DNA from: Parasponia andersonii | Lineage: Eukaryota > Streptophyta > Magnoliopsida > Rosales > Cannabaceae | NCBI GenBank assembly: GCA_002914805.1 | Contig: JXTB01000069.1 | Span: forward strand, 177,355 to 241,354 | Reading direction: 5' to 3' | Length of the DNA stretch: 64,000 bases | Shown: one piece after another, positions 13,403 through 24,068 of the stretch | Layout of the letters: the number at the start of each line of letters is the position of its first letter | How positions within the stretch are numbered: the stretch's first letter is position 1 | The notes under the pieces: generated by a model | What the model was told of the DNA's origin: nothing | Database searches by the model: none | The model's input: only the letters and a program-made list of their open reading frames with translations | Translations under genes and position numbers: made by a program

Positions 13403-15707
13403 CTACCGACTCCGCCAACTAGAAACGGATTTCGGAACAAGGGAGATAGAATTTGAGGCTGTTTCTAACCTGCAACACGTATATTAAAATCAGTAACCAA
13501 TGTGAATCAAGATATAAAAGAAGGCGAAAACAACACCCAGGCCCAGCAGACACCCCCCCAAAAAAAAAATCAGAACTAAGCATCAAGAAAGAGAAAGACT
13601 ATACTTTGATATCTCTTCAACAGCCCTCATAACTTCTGCAGAACTTGTCTCTAACACTTGACCTCCAAATACAATCTCATCCAATATAGCATGCATCTGG
13701 CAAAAGGGGAAAAAAATATATCAATACTGTTGGAACTTAAATGGAAATCTCTCCTCAGCTACTTTTTAGGAAAAACAATAAATAACAAAATCAATTGCCA
13801 AAAAGGAACAAAGAGTTGCTGATTTAAACCCATTCTCTGACTAAATCCTATTATAAAGCAACAAAGAATAATGTTAAAAAAAAGTTCATAATGAACATCA
13901 TTTTTGGAGTTTATTCAGTAAAAACATTTCCGGGAACTAAATTAGATGCATTAAACTTATTGCGTAGAGAAGGAAATGGAAATTCATTAACCACAAGTAA
14001 ATAATATTTTCAGTTAAAACAGGGAGTACAGTTTTAAAACAATATGTTTTACTTTAAAAAAATTAGAGGAAAAGAAAAGGGAAAAAGAGGAGAGTACAAC
14101 CTTGCTGTAGTTGAACACTATGTCGAGCTCACATACATTTCTGAAGCATTTTTCCAAAGTTTCCACGAATACTGAAGTTATGAGAGTCAGAATAAGAAAG
14201 CATTCAATCAAAACAAGAAATCAAGATAGAGAACCAAAATTATTTACAATTGTAAATAATAATCCAAGATTAGTGAATGACTATCAATTCAGCTAAGTAA
14301 ACATTAAAAAGGAAAAGGATTTCCTAGTAAACCAACTCCGCTAACCCCAACATCATCTTACAATGCAAATCGCACAAGAAATCATTGACCATAAATAAGA
14401 AATGACCAAGTGTGTGTACCAAATCTGCATTCTGCATTGCATGCCTCGGCAGACTATGATCATCCAAAAATGGAGTGAACAACATAACTCAGATGCAATC
14501 ATGTATATGATACATAGAGAGTTGCAACAACTTTCTTTTTCTTTTTTTTTTTTTTTCTTTGAAAGAGAGTTTATAAATATGTTTCTTCAAATATCAAGTA
14601 AACCTTGTTTAGACGAATTATGCATATGCTCTTCTGCAAACAAATTTTCTCCCTGATTCATAAAATGCATACTGTTGAATTTTCCGTATTATTAAGCAAT
14701 CATTCCTTTTAATTAATCCTTATGAATCTAAAATATACAGCCTTTAGATCTCAGTTATTTGTCGAATTGCAATCAATAATAATATGTTACTCGACTTATG
14801 ATCAGTGTTAATAAGTTGCGCTACACTTTATAACATGCAATGCATCTAGTTCAGTGATAATATCACGGGAATGAGAAAATCAGGTACGCACCTTGTATCA
14901 GATCGAGCATAGCAAGCTCATTTTCAGAACTATCAAATATAAACACGAAGTAGAGAGTCGCATAGTGTTTGTATACAAGGCGAGTATCCTGGAGGATAAA
15001 GATCAAATATTTATAAAAATAAACTGAGAAATACTAAAACAAAATCCAGGCACTAAATTTATCAATATTATAGTGTATATATATACATATATGTATATGT
15101 ATCAGGTACTAAGCAGATCATCTCATATTCAAAATAAAATCGAATGTCGAAAACGTACAATTCAAGGAACTAGCCTCAACAACAACAGATGAACAATTAA
15201 CAATTTAGATCTTACTAAGAGATATAACACGGTCAAAATTATATCTCTAGACCTAGATTTCAATAGAAATTCGAAGATCGGAGAAATTTACTGGACCGAA
15301 AAAGGACTCCACCTCCATGAAATTGCTTACATTCTCAGCCCTACTGCACAAAACTGTAGCAAAATCAAACACCATTGGAGAAAAATTACGAAATAAACAA
15401 CTCGAAACCTAATGCGCGCGATTTGATAAATTGCAGAAATACAACGCCGAGATCCGCCTCAAAATCACATCAATTACAGTAGAGAGAGAGAGAGAGAGAG
15501 AACCTCCATAGATGTTGCGGATAAGCTCCTGCTGCTTCTCCAGAGACTGAATTCAGAAATCGCAAGAAGCAAAATCCAGTTATTGAAAGCCAAATCGTAA
15601 AGAAATAGAAAAAACACAGACGGTGAACCGAGATCGACCTGAACATCGTAGAATTTAGCTAGGCGAGGCTTGCCTTGCGTGTTTATCACCATTACCGCTC
15701 GAATCAT
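13403..15707 (-). CDS. AP3S: AP-3 complex subunit sigma
   Basis: Minus-strand exons, in order of translation, are 15639-15707, 15504-15546, 15292-15353, 14892-14988, 14101-14171, 13605-13696 and 13403-13469: 501 nt, 166 aa plus stop. The product begins MIRAVMVINTQGKPRLAKFY and continues with blocks LEKQQELIRNIYG, FMEVESFFGP, KHYATLYFVFIFDSSENELA, ETLEKCFRNVCELDIVFNYS and EISKLETASNSISLVPKS. These are the hallmark of the clathrin-adaptor small chain (longin fold), and the LVPKS-type tail points to AP-3 sigma rather than AP-1 or AP-2 sigma. Its role is as the small core subunit of the AP-3 adaptor, which sorts cargo from Golgi/endosomes to the vacuole. The length fits the family. The leader holds two (CT)n tracts, and a divergent methyltransferase gene starts 309 bp away. 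VPS39, another vacuolar-traffic gene, lies just beyond it. Confidence 0.95.
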
Positions 15708-15716
15708 CTCTCTCAA

Positions 15717-15753
<37 letters not shown>

Positions 15754-16015
15754 CTCAACTCTCTCCCTCTAAAGTCTCTATACCTCTTTTAACTGTTATA
15801 ATCGGTTGCAACATTAGCCCGGCCCTGTAGGGGTAGATAAGGAAATTCACGAAAATTTTGACTTTGGTGGGGCCGGGTGCTATGTAATGTCCAGTGTAAC
15901 AAGGTGGGGGGTAGATAAGGAAATTCATAAAAATAAACTTTGTATAAAATGCCAAACAAGCCCTACACGAACTTCGATCCGTTCATTTTCATTGGCGGCG
16001 GGTCCGGAACGCAGT
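15708..16015. promoter_or_regulatory. Shared divergent promoter of AP-3 sigma and the METTL21-like gene
   Basis: Only 308 bp separate the two start codons. The AP-3 sigma side holds long (CT)n/(GA)n runs (about 15716-15757). The centre has a 27-bp direct repeat, 15830-15856 and 15908-15934, which begins GGGGTAGATAAGGAAATTCA and is nearly identical in both copies. No convincing TATA box was recognised on either side. Confidence 0.55.
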
Positions 16016-16849
16016 ATGTCGGAAGCACACGAGGAAGATGAGGAAGACATAAACCCATTCACGATGCTTTTAGCAGGAGAAGACGAAGATGGCGATCCGA
16101 AGAGAAATACTAGGCTACATGCTAGTCCAGGTAAGCCACAGCTGGAGCAGCATTACGTCCGTTCCGTGGATGCCGCGTTGGTCATCAGGCAACTACCATC
16201 CCAAGGCCTGTCCTTCCAGCTCTGGCCCGCGGCCACCACCCTCGTCACTCTCCTCGACGACCACCGCCGTGACCCTAGCAAAAGCCCCCTCTCTCCAATC
16301 CTCTCCGCCACATCCGACGGCCCAGATCGCGTCCCTCTCAGCATCCTCGAGCTAGGCTCGGGAACCGGCCTAGTAGGAATCGCCGCGGCCGTCACGCTCG
16401 GTGCTATTGTCACCGTGACCGACCTCCCACACGTCATCCCGAACCTCCAATTCAACGTTGACGCCAACTCCGCCGCGTTGACGGCGAACGGTGGGACCGT
16501 TACGGTTGCGCCGTTGAGATGGGGAGAGGCTGTTGACGTGGAGCTGATTGGGCGGGAGTTTGACGTTATTCTGGCGTCGGATGTAGTGTATCATGACCAC
16601 CTCTATGAACCTCTCCTCCAGACGCTGTACTTGCTTCTGGGTGGCCGGGAAACGACGTCGTTTGTGATGGCCCACCTAAGGAGGTGGAAGAAGGACTCGG
16701 CTTTCTTCAAGAAGGCGAAGAGAGCTTTCAATGTGGAGGTCTTGTACGAGGACAGTCCGAGTGAGGGGTCCAGGATTGGAGTCGTCGTTTACCGTATCAC
16801 TGGAAAGAAAATTCGAAAGTCGAATGTCGTTTCAGCTAACAAGGCTTGA
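16016..16849 (+). CDS. METTL21-type protein methyltransferase (putative lysine methyltransferase)
   Basis: This is a single uninterrupted exon of 277 aa. The S-adenosylmethionine-binding motif I is LELGSGTGLVGIAAA. It is followed by the acidic VTVTDLPHVIPNLQFNVD region (motif II, ribose-binding Asp) and by the post-I motif ILASDVVYHDHLYEPLL, typical of the Methyltransf_16/METTL21 family. Known members transfer methyl groups to lysines of chaperones, elongation factors or other proteins; the target here cannot be read from sequence. The same frame is open upstream to 15887, but that extension crosses the promoter direct repeat. The start at 16016 (MSEAHEEDEEDINPF), beginning an acidic N-terminus, is preferred. 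It is intron-less and rather GC-rich compared with its surroundings. It converges with VPS39 on the other strand. Confidence 0.88.
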   Translation: MSEAHEEDEEDINPFTMLLAGEDEDGDPKRNTRLHASPGKPQLEQHYVRSVDAALVIRQLPSQGLSFQLWPAATTLVTLLDDHRRDPSKSPLSPILSATSDGPDRVPLSILELGSGTGLVGIAAAVTLGAIVTVTDLPHVIPNLQFNVDANSAALTANGGTVTVAPLRWGEAVDVELIGREFDVILASDVVYHDHLYEPLLQTLYLLLGGRETTSFVMAHLRRWKKDSAFFKKAKRAFNVEVLYEDSPSEGSRIGVVVYRITGKKIRKSNVVSANKA

Positions 16850-17258
16850 TTTTGGTACCAACGGATGAAAAAGATGCGCGATTTTTACTTGTTACAAGTG
16901 ATTTTCTTGTCTAAGGAAGGAAAACCAGAAAGCATTTCCAATATCAGCTCAAGCTCAATTAAATACACAATGTTTCCTCGTTTAAGTCACAATCAATGGC
17001 ATTTTTATCTGTCGTTTATGAAATAAATATTACAAACTTTACAGGATAATTACGTAAAAATTAACTAAAAGGAAAAGGAAAGAAGACCACAATCTCAAAC
17101 AGTCTGCAAACTAGACTCTTATCTAACATGACGGTGATGAGTAGAAAACTTTAGTGTGCCCCTTAGTCACTGTGTGCAAAGCTCATAGCTACGCTGGAAG
17201 ATTGCAAAACTCATCGAACCAACGGGAGAAAACATAGCTTTTAGTGGAGTTTGGTTAT
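16850..17258. other. Convergent intergenic spacer (METTL21-like / VPS39)
   Basis: This stretch should hold the 3' ends of both genes. No other gene or repeat is recognised. Confidence 0.6.
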
Positions 17259-20200
17259 TTATTTCTTCCTCAGAGGCAAACCTTTGCCGACGGCTTTCAT
17301 GCTCTGCGAGTCCCTGAAGCAAACAAAGTGTACTAGTGTTTTTCCATTCGGGTAGACTGCAAAAACGCTTGTCCCTATTTTCTTGTTGCACAGTGAGCAC
17401 ATGCTATCACTGGTAATCTTTACGACTGCTTTCCTTTGGTTATAGAGCTCATCTTTAACCTGTTTCACATAATGATTTAAAAGGAATGGAGCAGGTAAGA
17501 GATTCTTGCAGCAAAGAATGTGTTTATGGAAGGATGAACTCTTTCCAAAAGTACTGGTAAACATGTTTAATGCAAAACAAAAGTGTAGTTGAGCAACAAA
17601 ACACGCACTGAATATATAAGCGAGGGCATTCATGAAATAGTCTGGAATTGATACATGTAAATTAGCAGTGTAACTGTGTAAGCATCAAGACAGCAATCAG
17701 ATATTGATACCGACTCATTTCCCAACTGAGATTCCAGAAGAGAAAATCCATACCTGCAGGTTTTCGCTCTGTCGTAAACTCTTGATTACTGAGAAGTTTC
17801 TATATGCTTCACTTGATTTCTTGAAAAGCGGTCCAAGGAATGGAAGCAAGTTCTGCATATAATAATACATTTTTAGAGGGTAGATATTTCAATAAATGAA
17901 GCTATAAGGGGTGTAAAAATAATATGATATTGAAAATCTAAGAGCTTGTCTGGTAACAAACATCAGAAACAATCTTGAATTGAGAATTGTTCTGGGACTG
18001 AAAGACATGGTACACAATGGTCAAAATGTCTATTCTCTATTAACGTTGTTCATCAAATCTCAATGTTATTTAAGTCTGTCGTCTCATATCTGTATAAGTG
18101 ATACCTGTAGTTTAGTTTCCCTCGGTAAAAGTTTGAGGGCCTGAGCTCCATTTATTCTATCCCATCTTCGACTCAACAAATCAAGGACCTCATCAAGCAT
18201 AATAGTTGAACTTCCTTCCTCATTAAATTCATCCGCATCTCCATCGCTCCTGCCACTGTCAGTACTACTTTGACTTACTCGAAAGTCCTCTGCACCCTCT
18301 ATCTCAGCAATTTTCTTAGCTGCACGACCTCTCCCTTTAACTGACGTTGCAGAACCAACCTTTGGAATACTTGTAGTCTGAGGTGATACAAAATTTGTTA
18401 TTCGCTTTTCAAAGTTTTTGGTCGTTCTCTGAGGATTAAGGTAAATTTGCATAAGAGTGAGATATATATTGCCAGACGATCTTGCAGATGGTTGATGAAG
18501 CAATGACTCATACACATGATCACAATACGAAAGTGCCAGGTCAGGAACGTGAAGCTACAAAAGAAAATAACTGATTCACTGAGAGAAGATCGTAAAAAAA
18601 TAATGGATATTCCAAGTCAAACAATGAAAATAAAGATGAATAAATAACCTCAATAAATTAAACTTCATCTTAAAACTATTTTATACAAAAAGTGGTGACT
18701 TAAAGTCAAGAAATTAAATTTGATCCAACTGATTCATTCAAGAACCCTTTAAAGAGTAACAATCTACCATGACACATATCAGCAATACTCATTCAAGAAA
18801 CCCTTTAAAGAATTACATTCTACCATGACACATATCAGCAATTATTCAGACTATGACACGACTTTCAATAGAAATAAACCGGTATAGACAATTAGGATTT
18901 ATTATTAAGTTACCTAACTACAATATGATAAACTGTCAAGATTAAGGGGCCACAAATCCCTTTGATATTTGGGCTCATAAGGGAAAACACAAAAATCCGA
19001 AAACTCACCCAAGTAATTTAGGTACAGCACGAAGAATAATCAATAAAAGGGAGGAACTACCTTATGCACATATAAAGACAAGGCAAGCTCATGTTGGTTC
19101 ATTTTTCCTAATAAAATAGCGCGTTCTTCATACAGAGCATCAGCAGGAAGACGCTTCAACAAAGCCTCTGGATTATATCCTGAGATACTCTCCAAAGCAG
19201 ACAGTAATTTCTTTCGAGTTGGGGAGTAATTTTTCTCATCCCAATTCTGTTGAGCTCTTAAATCTGAATACCATTCAAGTACTTCTGAGAGATAAATATG
19301 TACCTGCCATAAACTAGTTGATCAGTATACACAGTTTTGATCGGTAACAGTGTGGGAGGTTGTGTGAATCGCAACCTATTGCTGTTATGTGACAACCAAT
19401 GAATTTTCTACATGATTAACAAAGTATACTTTTGCCAATTGGGGCTAACTCAATTGGTCTAGGACTTGCGACTTAGGGGTGTGTGTGAGTGTGAGGGAGA
19501 AGTCATGGGTTCAAGTCCCAGGGGTGACAAATAGGTGTATCTTATCAAAAAAAATTAACGAAGTATACTTCACCATTTCATTTTGCAGATTCCCAGAGAT
19601 TCCATCCTGATTCATTGCAAGCATAAGCTCTAAATATCTGGCCTGCATGTTTGGAGCATGCTGCTTCAAATAAGAGTTGACCAAGTCCGCTGGAATATTC
19701 CCTGATAAGAAGAGTTCAATCGTCTGTGTTGGACAACTTTCAAGAACAAGCATTGAAAACTCTAAGACAAGCATGGGGTCGGTCCCACAGAGAGGCTGCA
19801 AAAGACACCCAACAATTAGATCACTTAGAAAATTCTCCGGAAAAAGAATAGTCTTTACATTGAACACTATCAAGTCAAACTCCACAGGTTATACTTGAAG
19901 CAATTATGTCTTCGTTGTTCTAACATTTAGAGAAAGCAAAACATCACACTGCTTCAGAAACTGACTCAATTTTGTCAGAGATTATGAAAGAAAAGGAAAG
20001 ATAAAGGGTCCAAACTCATAAGCTCTAAAGTATTGCTCATAATCTATGCAGTAAGGATAACTCTAAATGTATTATCTGCCTCCAGTTTAAGAAAAGCGAA
20101 TTGAAACACCATAAGGAGTTCAGATACTTTGCATAGACATATTCATAAAAATAATCACATTCAAGATCAAACACATCAGCCAACGAGCAAACTTACCTTG

Positions 20201-23035
20201 AGATATTCAATAATAGACTCGGGCTTGAATTTTTGTGTTAGTTCAGCCGGCATTTCATTAGACTTTGACTCTTCTATTAATTGATTCAAAAGCTTCAGAG
20301 CTTCGTGGTGCATTGAGTTTCCCTTGTAAAGCTCCAATAAAGCAGTATAATTTTTACTTTTTTGGAGTATCTCCTCGCATATTTTCACATCACAGTAGTT
20401 AACACCTTTCAGTAATTCCAGAGCTGCTGAAGATTGTGGGGTAAGAAGCAGAGCTTGGAGTAATGCTGTATCCAGTATTGCCGCCATCTCCCGAGCGCTA
20501 GAGCTAAAGGGAATATTACCACGCCCCTAAGAAGCAGAAGATATTTTATACCATTAAAAAAGTTCTCTTTATATATTGATTTACATTTGACACAAGGAAC
20601 AGTGAATACCGATGGATATTTAAAGAATTGGCACTCAAAATTTACGGAAAACAACTTCGAAAATTTAGAATTGAGAAGAAGATAAAAGCAAGTTGCCTTT
20701 TTGAATTTAACACAAGACTCTAATCACCAGGAACACAAGGTTTCCTCAAACTTGTTAACAATAGAACTGTTGGCTATTATATGAAACTAGTGATCGTATC
20801 GCATACCAAAATATGGAAACCATGAAACAGAAATATTGGCTTACCTTGATTACTTTCTTAAATCTACTAGAATCATAAGAAACAAAATTGTCTCCAACAG
20901 CATCAAAAACAACCTCTTCTGTTCCCTCAGCAGTGGCCTTCTCAATTATACTGTATCTTTTCTTCTGCATAAACTTAACAAGAGCCATGAGAGTATTATG
21001 GCTCATTTTCTTCGACCGAAGAGCTGCACTCTCATCAGAATCAGACAGATGTGGTGCAGGTAAGGATTCCATGTCATCTGACACATCAGATGAAGCTCTT
21101 GACAGATGTGATGAATCCCAAGAAATGTCCATCAACTTCTCAGGCTCGGGAACAGATGTTGTCTTTGGAAGAACAATCGATGGATATAAAGAAAGCACAT
21201 AGGTTATATCTACTTGAGAAGCTAAAAAATGTTCCATGGCCTCCTCATACTTCCCATTATCAAAAAGATAATGAGCATACCTGCAATTTCAGGAACAAAC
21301 TCCTCAAACGAATAACAAAAGACATATGACAAGCGCTATTAATCTCTTTCTTTCTTTTCATTTCATCTATTGTAAGTATTTGTTGATATAGTGAGAGCAA
21401 ATAGGGCATAGGACCACGGGCTTTTACACGCACACACTTTAAAGGTGATTAAGACAGTAGTCACTAGCCAAAAGATTCACCTTATATGAATCGATCCCTC
21501 TTTTGCAGCTCTTAGGCTTGCATCTTCTGGTGGAAGTAGCTTACACAACGCCAAGGCTTCCTCAAAATTACCAGATGCTGTTAATTGTACAATCTGTGAA
21601 AAAAATGAACAACTATGAACCACTTCCACAAGCAAATGGCAGGCACCTGGAAACATCTATCTTTAAAGATATTAAACGCACCTGTGCACCAAGAGGAACA
21701 GGGAAGAGACCATAAACAGAATTATCCAGTGCAACAATAGCAGAATTGTTGCTTTGGAGAAGATGACGAACATTTCTAAGAACAACAGTCTGTATCAATG
21801 GATAAGGAGCTCGAAGAGATCGAACCTGTAAAACATAAATTGCATAAAAGAATTAAAACTCGTTTTACATATACAAAAAGAGGTTGCAAAGCAAAAGATT
21901 AAGCTACCTCAACAAATCTCGGTAACAGAGCTATTGCATATGGCTTCTGAATGATCACAACCGAGGGAGCTTCTGACCAACAAATCCTTCCTTCTTGAAG
22001 AAGCTTCCCATTTTGGTCCACAAAAACTCCAATATTATCCTAATAACATAAAGAAGCAAAATTCCTTCAACAAAATCTCAAGGAAAAAGAAGTTCAAAGT
22101 CCATTCTCAAGCAAGAAACTTAAAAAACCATGTTGCAAGCAACATAAAATAATTGCATTGTGACAGTTTCTAAAGCAAACTTCAACATTAACCACTCTAA
22201 TGTAACATAACTACCATAAAACTTTTGCACCAGCACTGAATGGATATTGTGAAGTATTATATTACCTTCCCAAGGAGGAGTTGTCCAGAAGGCAAAGAGA
22301 CAACCAAAGGCGGGGCGAGCCGACCCGACGGAAAAATCTCAGACAAAGCCCCATTTGTAGAATTCAGTATCATGTACTCTCTTCTAATCCCCAAACATAT
22401 GTTTTCACCACACCAGGACATCGATTTCACCATGTCCGGTACCCCAAACTCTTTCACCTCCACAAACCCTCTTCCTCCTGAACAAAAATAACAACCAAAT
22501 TCTCCTTCAAATTCAACACCAATAATTCAAGTCAAAAAAATTAAATTAAATTAAATAATTCAATAAAAACGACGAATTGAATGGAATTACCGTCGTGTCT
22601 GAAAATACAGACCCTCTTTTGCCTCGCGAAGCACAAGAACCCTCTGCGATCGTCCCACGAGTACACATTCGCGCCTTTAGCTTTGGTGAGTACGGCTATG
22701 GTCTCCAAACTGGGAAGCCTGTGAAACGCGATCGACTCCGAGAGAGACAAAAGGAGCTCCTTCGATTCCAAGACCTCCATTGACACCAGTGGCCTCCTTG
22801 AGAAGCCTGCCACGTTCTTCTCCAGTACGTAGGGTTCCTTTCTGAGCTCCGAGGTCTGGGTATGGTAATCGGAGGAGGTTGGAGAACGGTCCGAACCGGA
22901 AGATTCTGGAGCGTAGATTCGGAGAGATCCATCTGAGCAGCCGAGAAGGAGCTTCGAACCGTACGATTCGATGGATTCAATCTTGGTTGGGCAATCACTG
23001 AGGAGTTCGAATGAATCGTAGGCACTGTGAACCAT
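17259..23035 (-). CDS. VPS39: Vacuolar sorting protein 39 / VAM6-like HOPS/CORVET subunit
   Basis: Twelve minus-strand exons are 22591-23035, 22266-22477, 21908-22039, 21682-21825, 21481-21593, 20845-21280, 20197-20526, 19574-19795, 19061-19303, 18105-18554, 17754-17852 and 17259-17459: 3,027 nt, 1,008 aa. The N-terminus (MVHSAYDSFELLSDCPTKIE) starts a citron-homology (CNH) beta-propeller, with LLLGCSDGSLRIYAPE and later SGRLAPPLVVSLPSGQLLLG. The middle is a helical clathrin-heavy-chain-type repeat region containing an acidic Ser/Asp-rich insert (SDVSDDMESLPAPHLSDSDE). The C-terminus carries a CxxC...HxxC zinc-binding motif (SLCNKKIGTSVFAVYPNG, then HFVC), as in Vps39 domain 2. Family role: tethering subunit that helps Rab7-dependent fusion of endosomes and vacuoles in the HOPS complex. 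Length and domain order match the plant family. A SINE sits in the intron after the eighth exon, close to the donor site. Confidence 0.95.
19432..19553 (+). mobile_element. tRNA-derived SINE in a VPS39 intron, with 17-bp target duplication
   Basis: The body is about 122 bp. It has a Pol III A-box-like stretch (GGGGCTAACTCAATTGG, 19441-19457) and a B box (GGGTTCAAGTCCC, 19507-19519), and ends in a short A run. It is flanked by 19415-19431 and 19554-19570, which read ATTAACAAAGTATACTT and ATTAACGAAGTATACTT: a 17-bp target-site duplication with one mismatch. The orientation is opposite to VPS39. The downstream duplication copy ends three bases from the border of exon 19574-19795, inside the splice-donor region. 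Confidence 0.8.
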
Positions 23036-24068
23036 TTCGCCGTCGTCGTTTTTGGCTTACGGATCGGAATCTTCCGTCTCAAAGCAGTAAAACGACGTCG
23101 TTTTGGTCACACTGAGGCCTCAGCCCTCAAAGTATTCAAATTCAATGTCATGGACGCTACACCACCACACCGTTCTATCAAAAGTTGCATATACCACGAC
23201 TAAAAGTTTTTTTTTATGTAAATACAATTTATTAGACACAGAAGAAGATATGAAACCAAATAATTAAAAATAATAATAATAATAATAATAATCTCGAAGC
23301 TTGATAAAAATATTTGTCGAATATTAATTATTAAGCGTTCTAAGTAAAAATTTCATTCCCAAATAAACCTTAGTCTTTCAGATGTCAGCACTTCAGTTCA
23401 ACTTAAACTTTTCAAAAAGACCATCGATTTTAAAAAATTGAGTTAATAAGCTGTGTGGTCCAAGAAGAGAAAATACCCATGACATGAATCATCATCCCAT
23501 TAATGATTAAACAGTGCAAGAATTCGCGGTAAAAAGGAAAACGCTGTGTTTGTTGTCGTTTTTCTCTGTTTGTTGTCGTTTTTCTGTGTAACCAAAAATC
23601 TAAAAACGAAAGAAAATCGTTGGTTCGGCTCATAAGACCAACGCTCTAACCAACTGAGCTACGGGACCGGAGTGCTCAATGGTGGTTGTGGTTTTATATT
23701 TGCCTTTCATATTAAACGAAATAAAAAGTCTTCCTTTATTTTTTTGGTGGGTCCAGGTCCAGCTCCACGTGGCGATATCAGAATGTACTAGATACTAGCA
23801 TAGTTTCTGAGACGCACAGGAAAGAGCCACCGAATTCTTTAACAATTTATTGGCTAAGGAAAGTAAACCCACTAGCCAGTAGCCACCGTATATAAACACT
23901 TCTATCATCAGTTTTAGAACTTCTTGCACAAAATTCCAAATCCATCCCATTACGTGCCTCGCTCTCATTTGTCATTAGAAAGTAATTTAGTGCAACAACA
24001 ATCAATTCGGACGAAGTTGACGAAGCCTTGAACCAAAGTCCGTGAGAGAGAGAGAGAAAGAGGCAAAG
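23036..24068. promoter_or_regulatory. Divergent intergenic region VPS39 / AE7-like
   Basis: The promoters of both genes must lie here. It contains a broken tRNA gene (listed separately), an (ATA/ATT)n run near 23270-23292 and a 20-bp direct repeat (TTTGTTGTCGTTTTTCT) near 23548-23585. A GA-rich leader lies immediately before the AE7-like start codon. Confidence 0.55.
23624..23668 (-). pseudogene. 5' half of a tRNA-Ile(UAU)-like gene
   Basis: Read on the minus strand from 23668, the sequence gives an acceptor 5' strand GGTCCCG, then TA, a standard D-arm (GCTCAGTTGGTTAGAGC) and an anticodon arm whose 5-bp stem (TTGGT/GCCGA) encloses the loop CTTATGA. That puts UAU at the anticodon position. 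After the anticodon arm the T-arm and the 3' acceptor strand (expected CGGGACC) are absent; unrelated AT-rich DNA follows. A working tRNA cannot be made from this copy. Confidence 0.7.
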
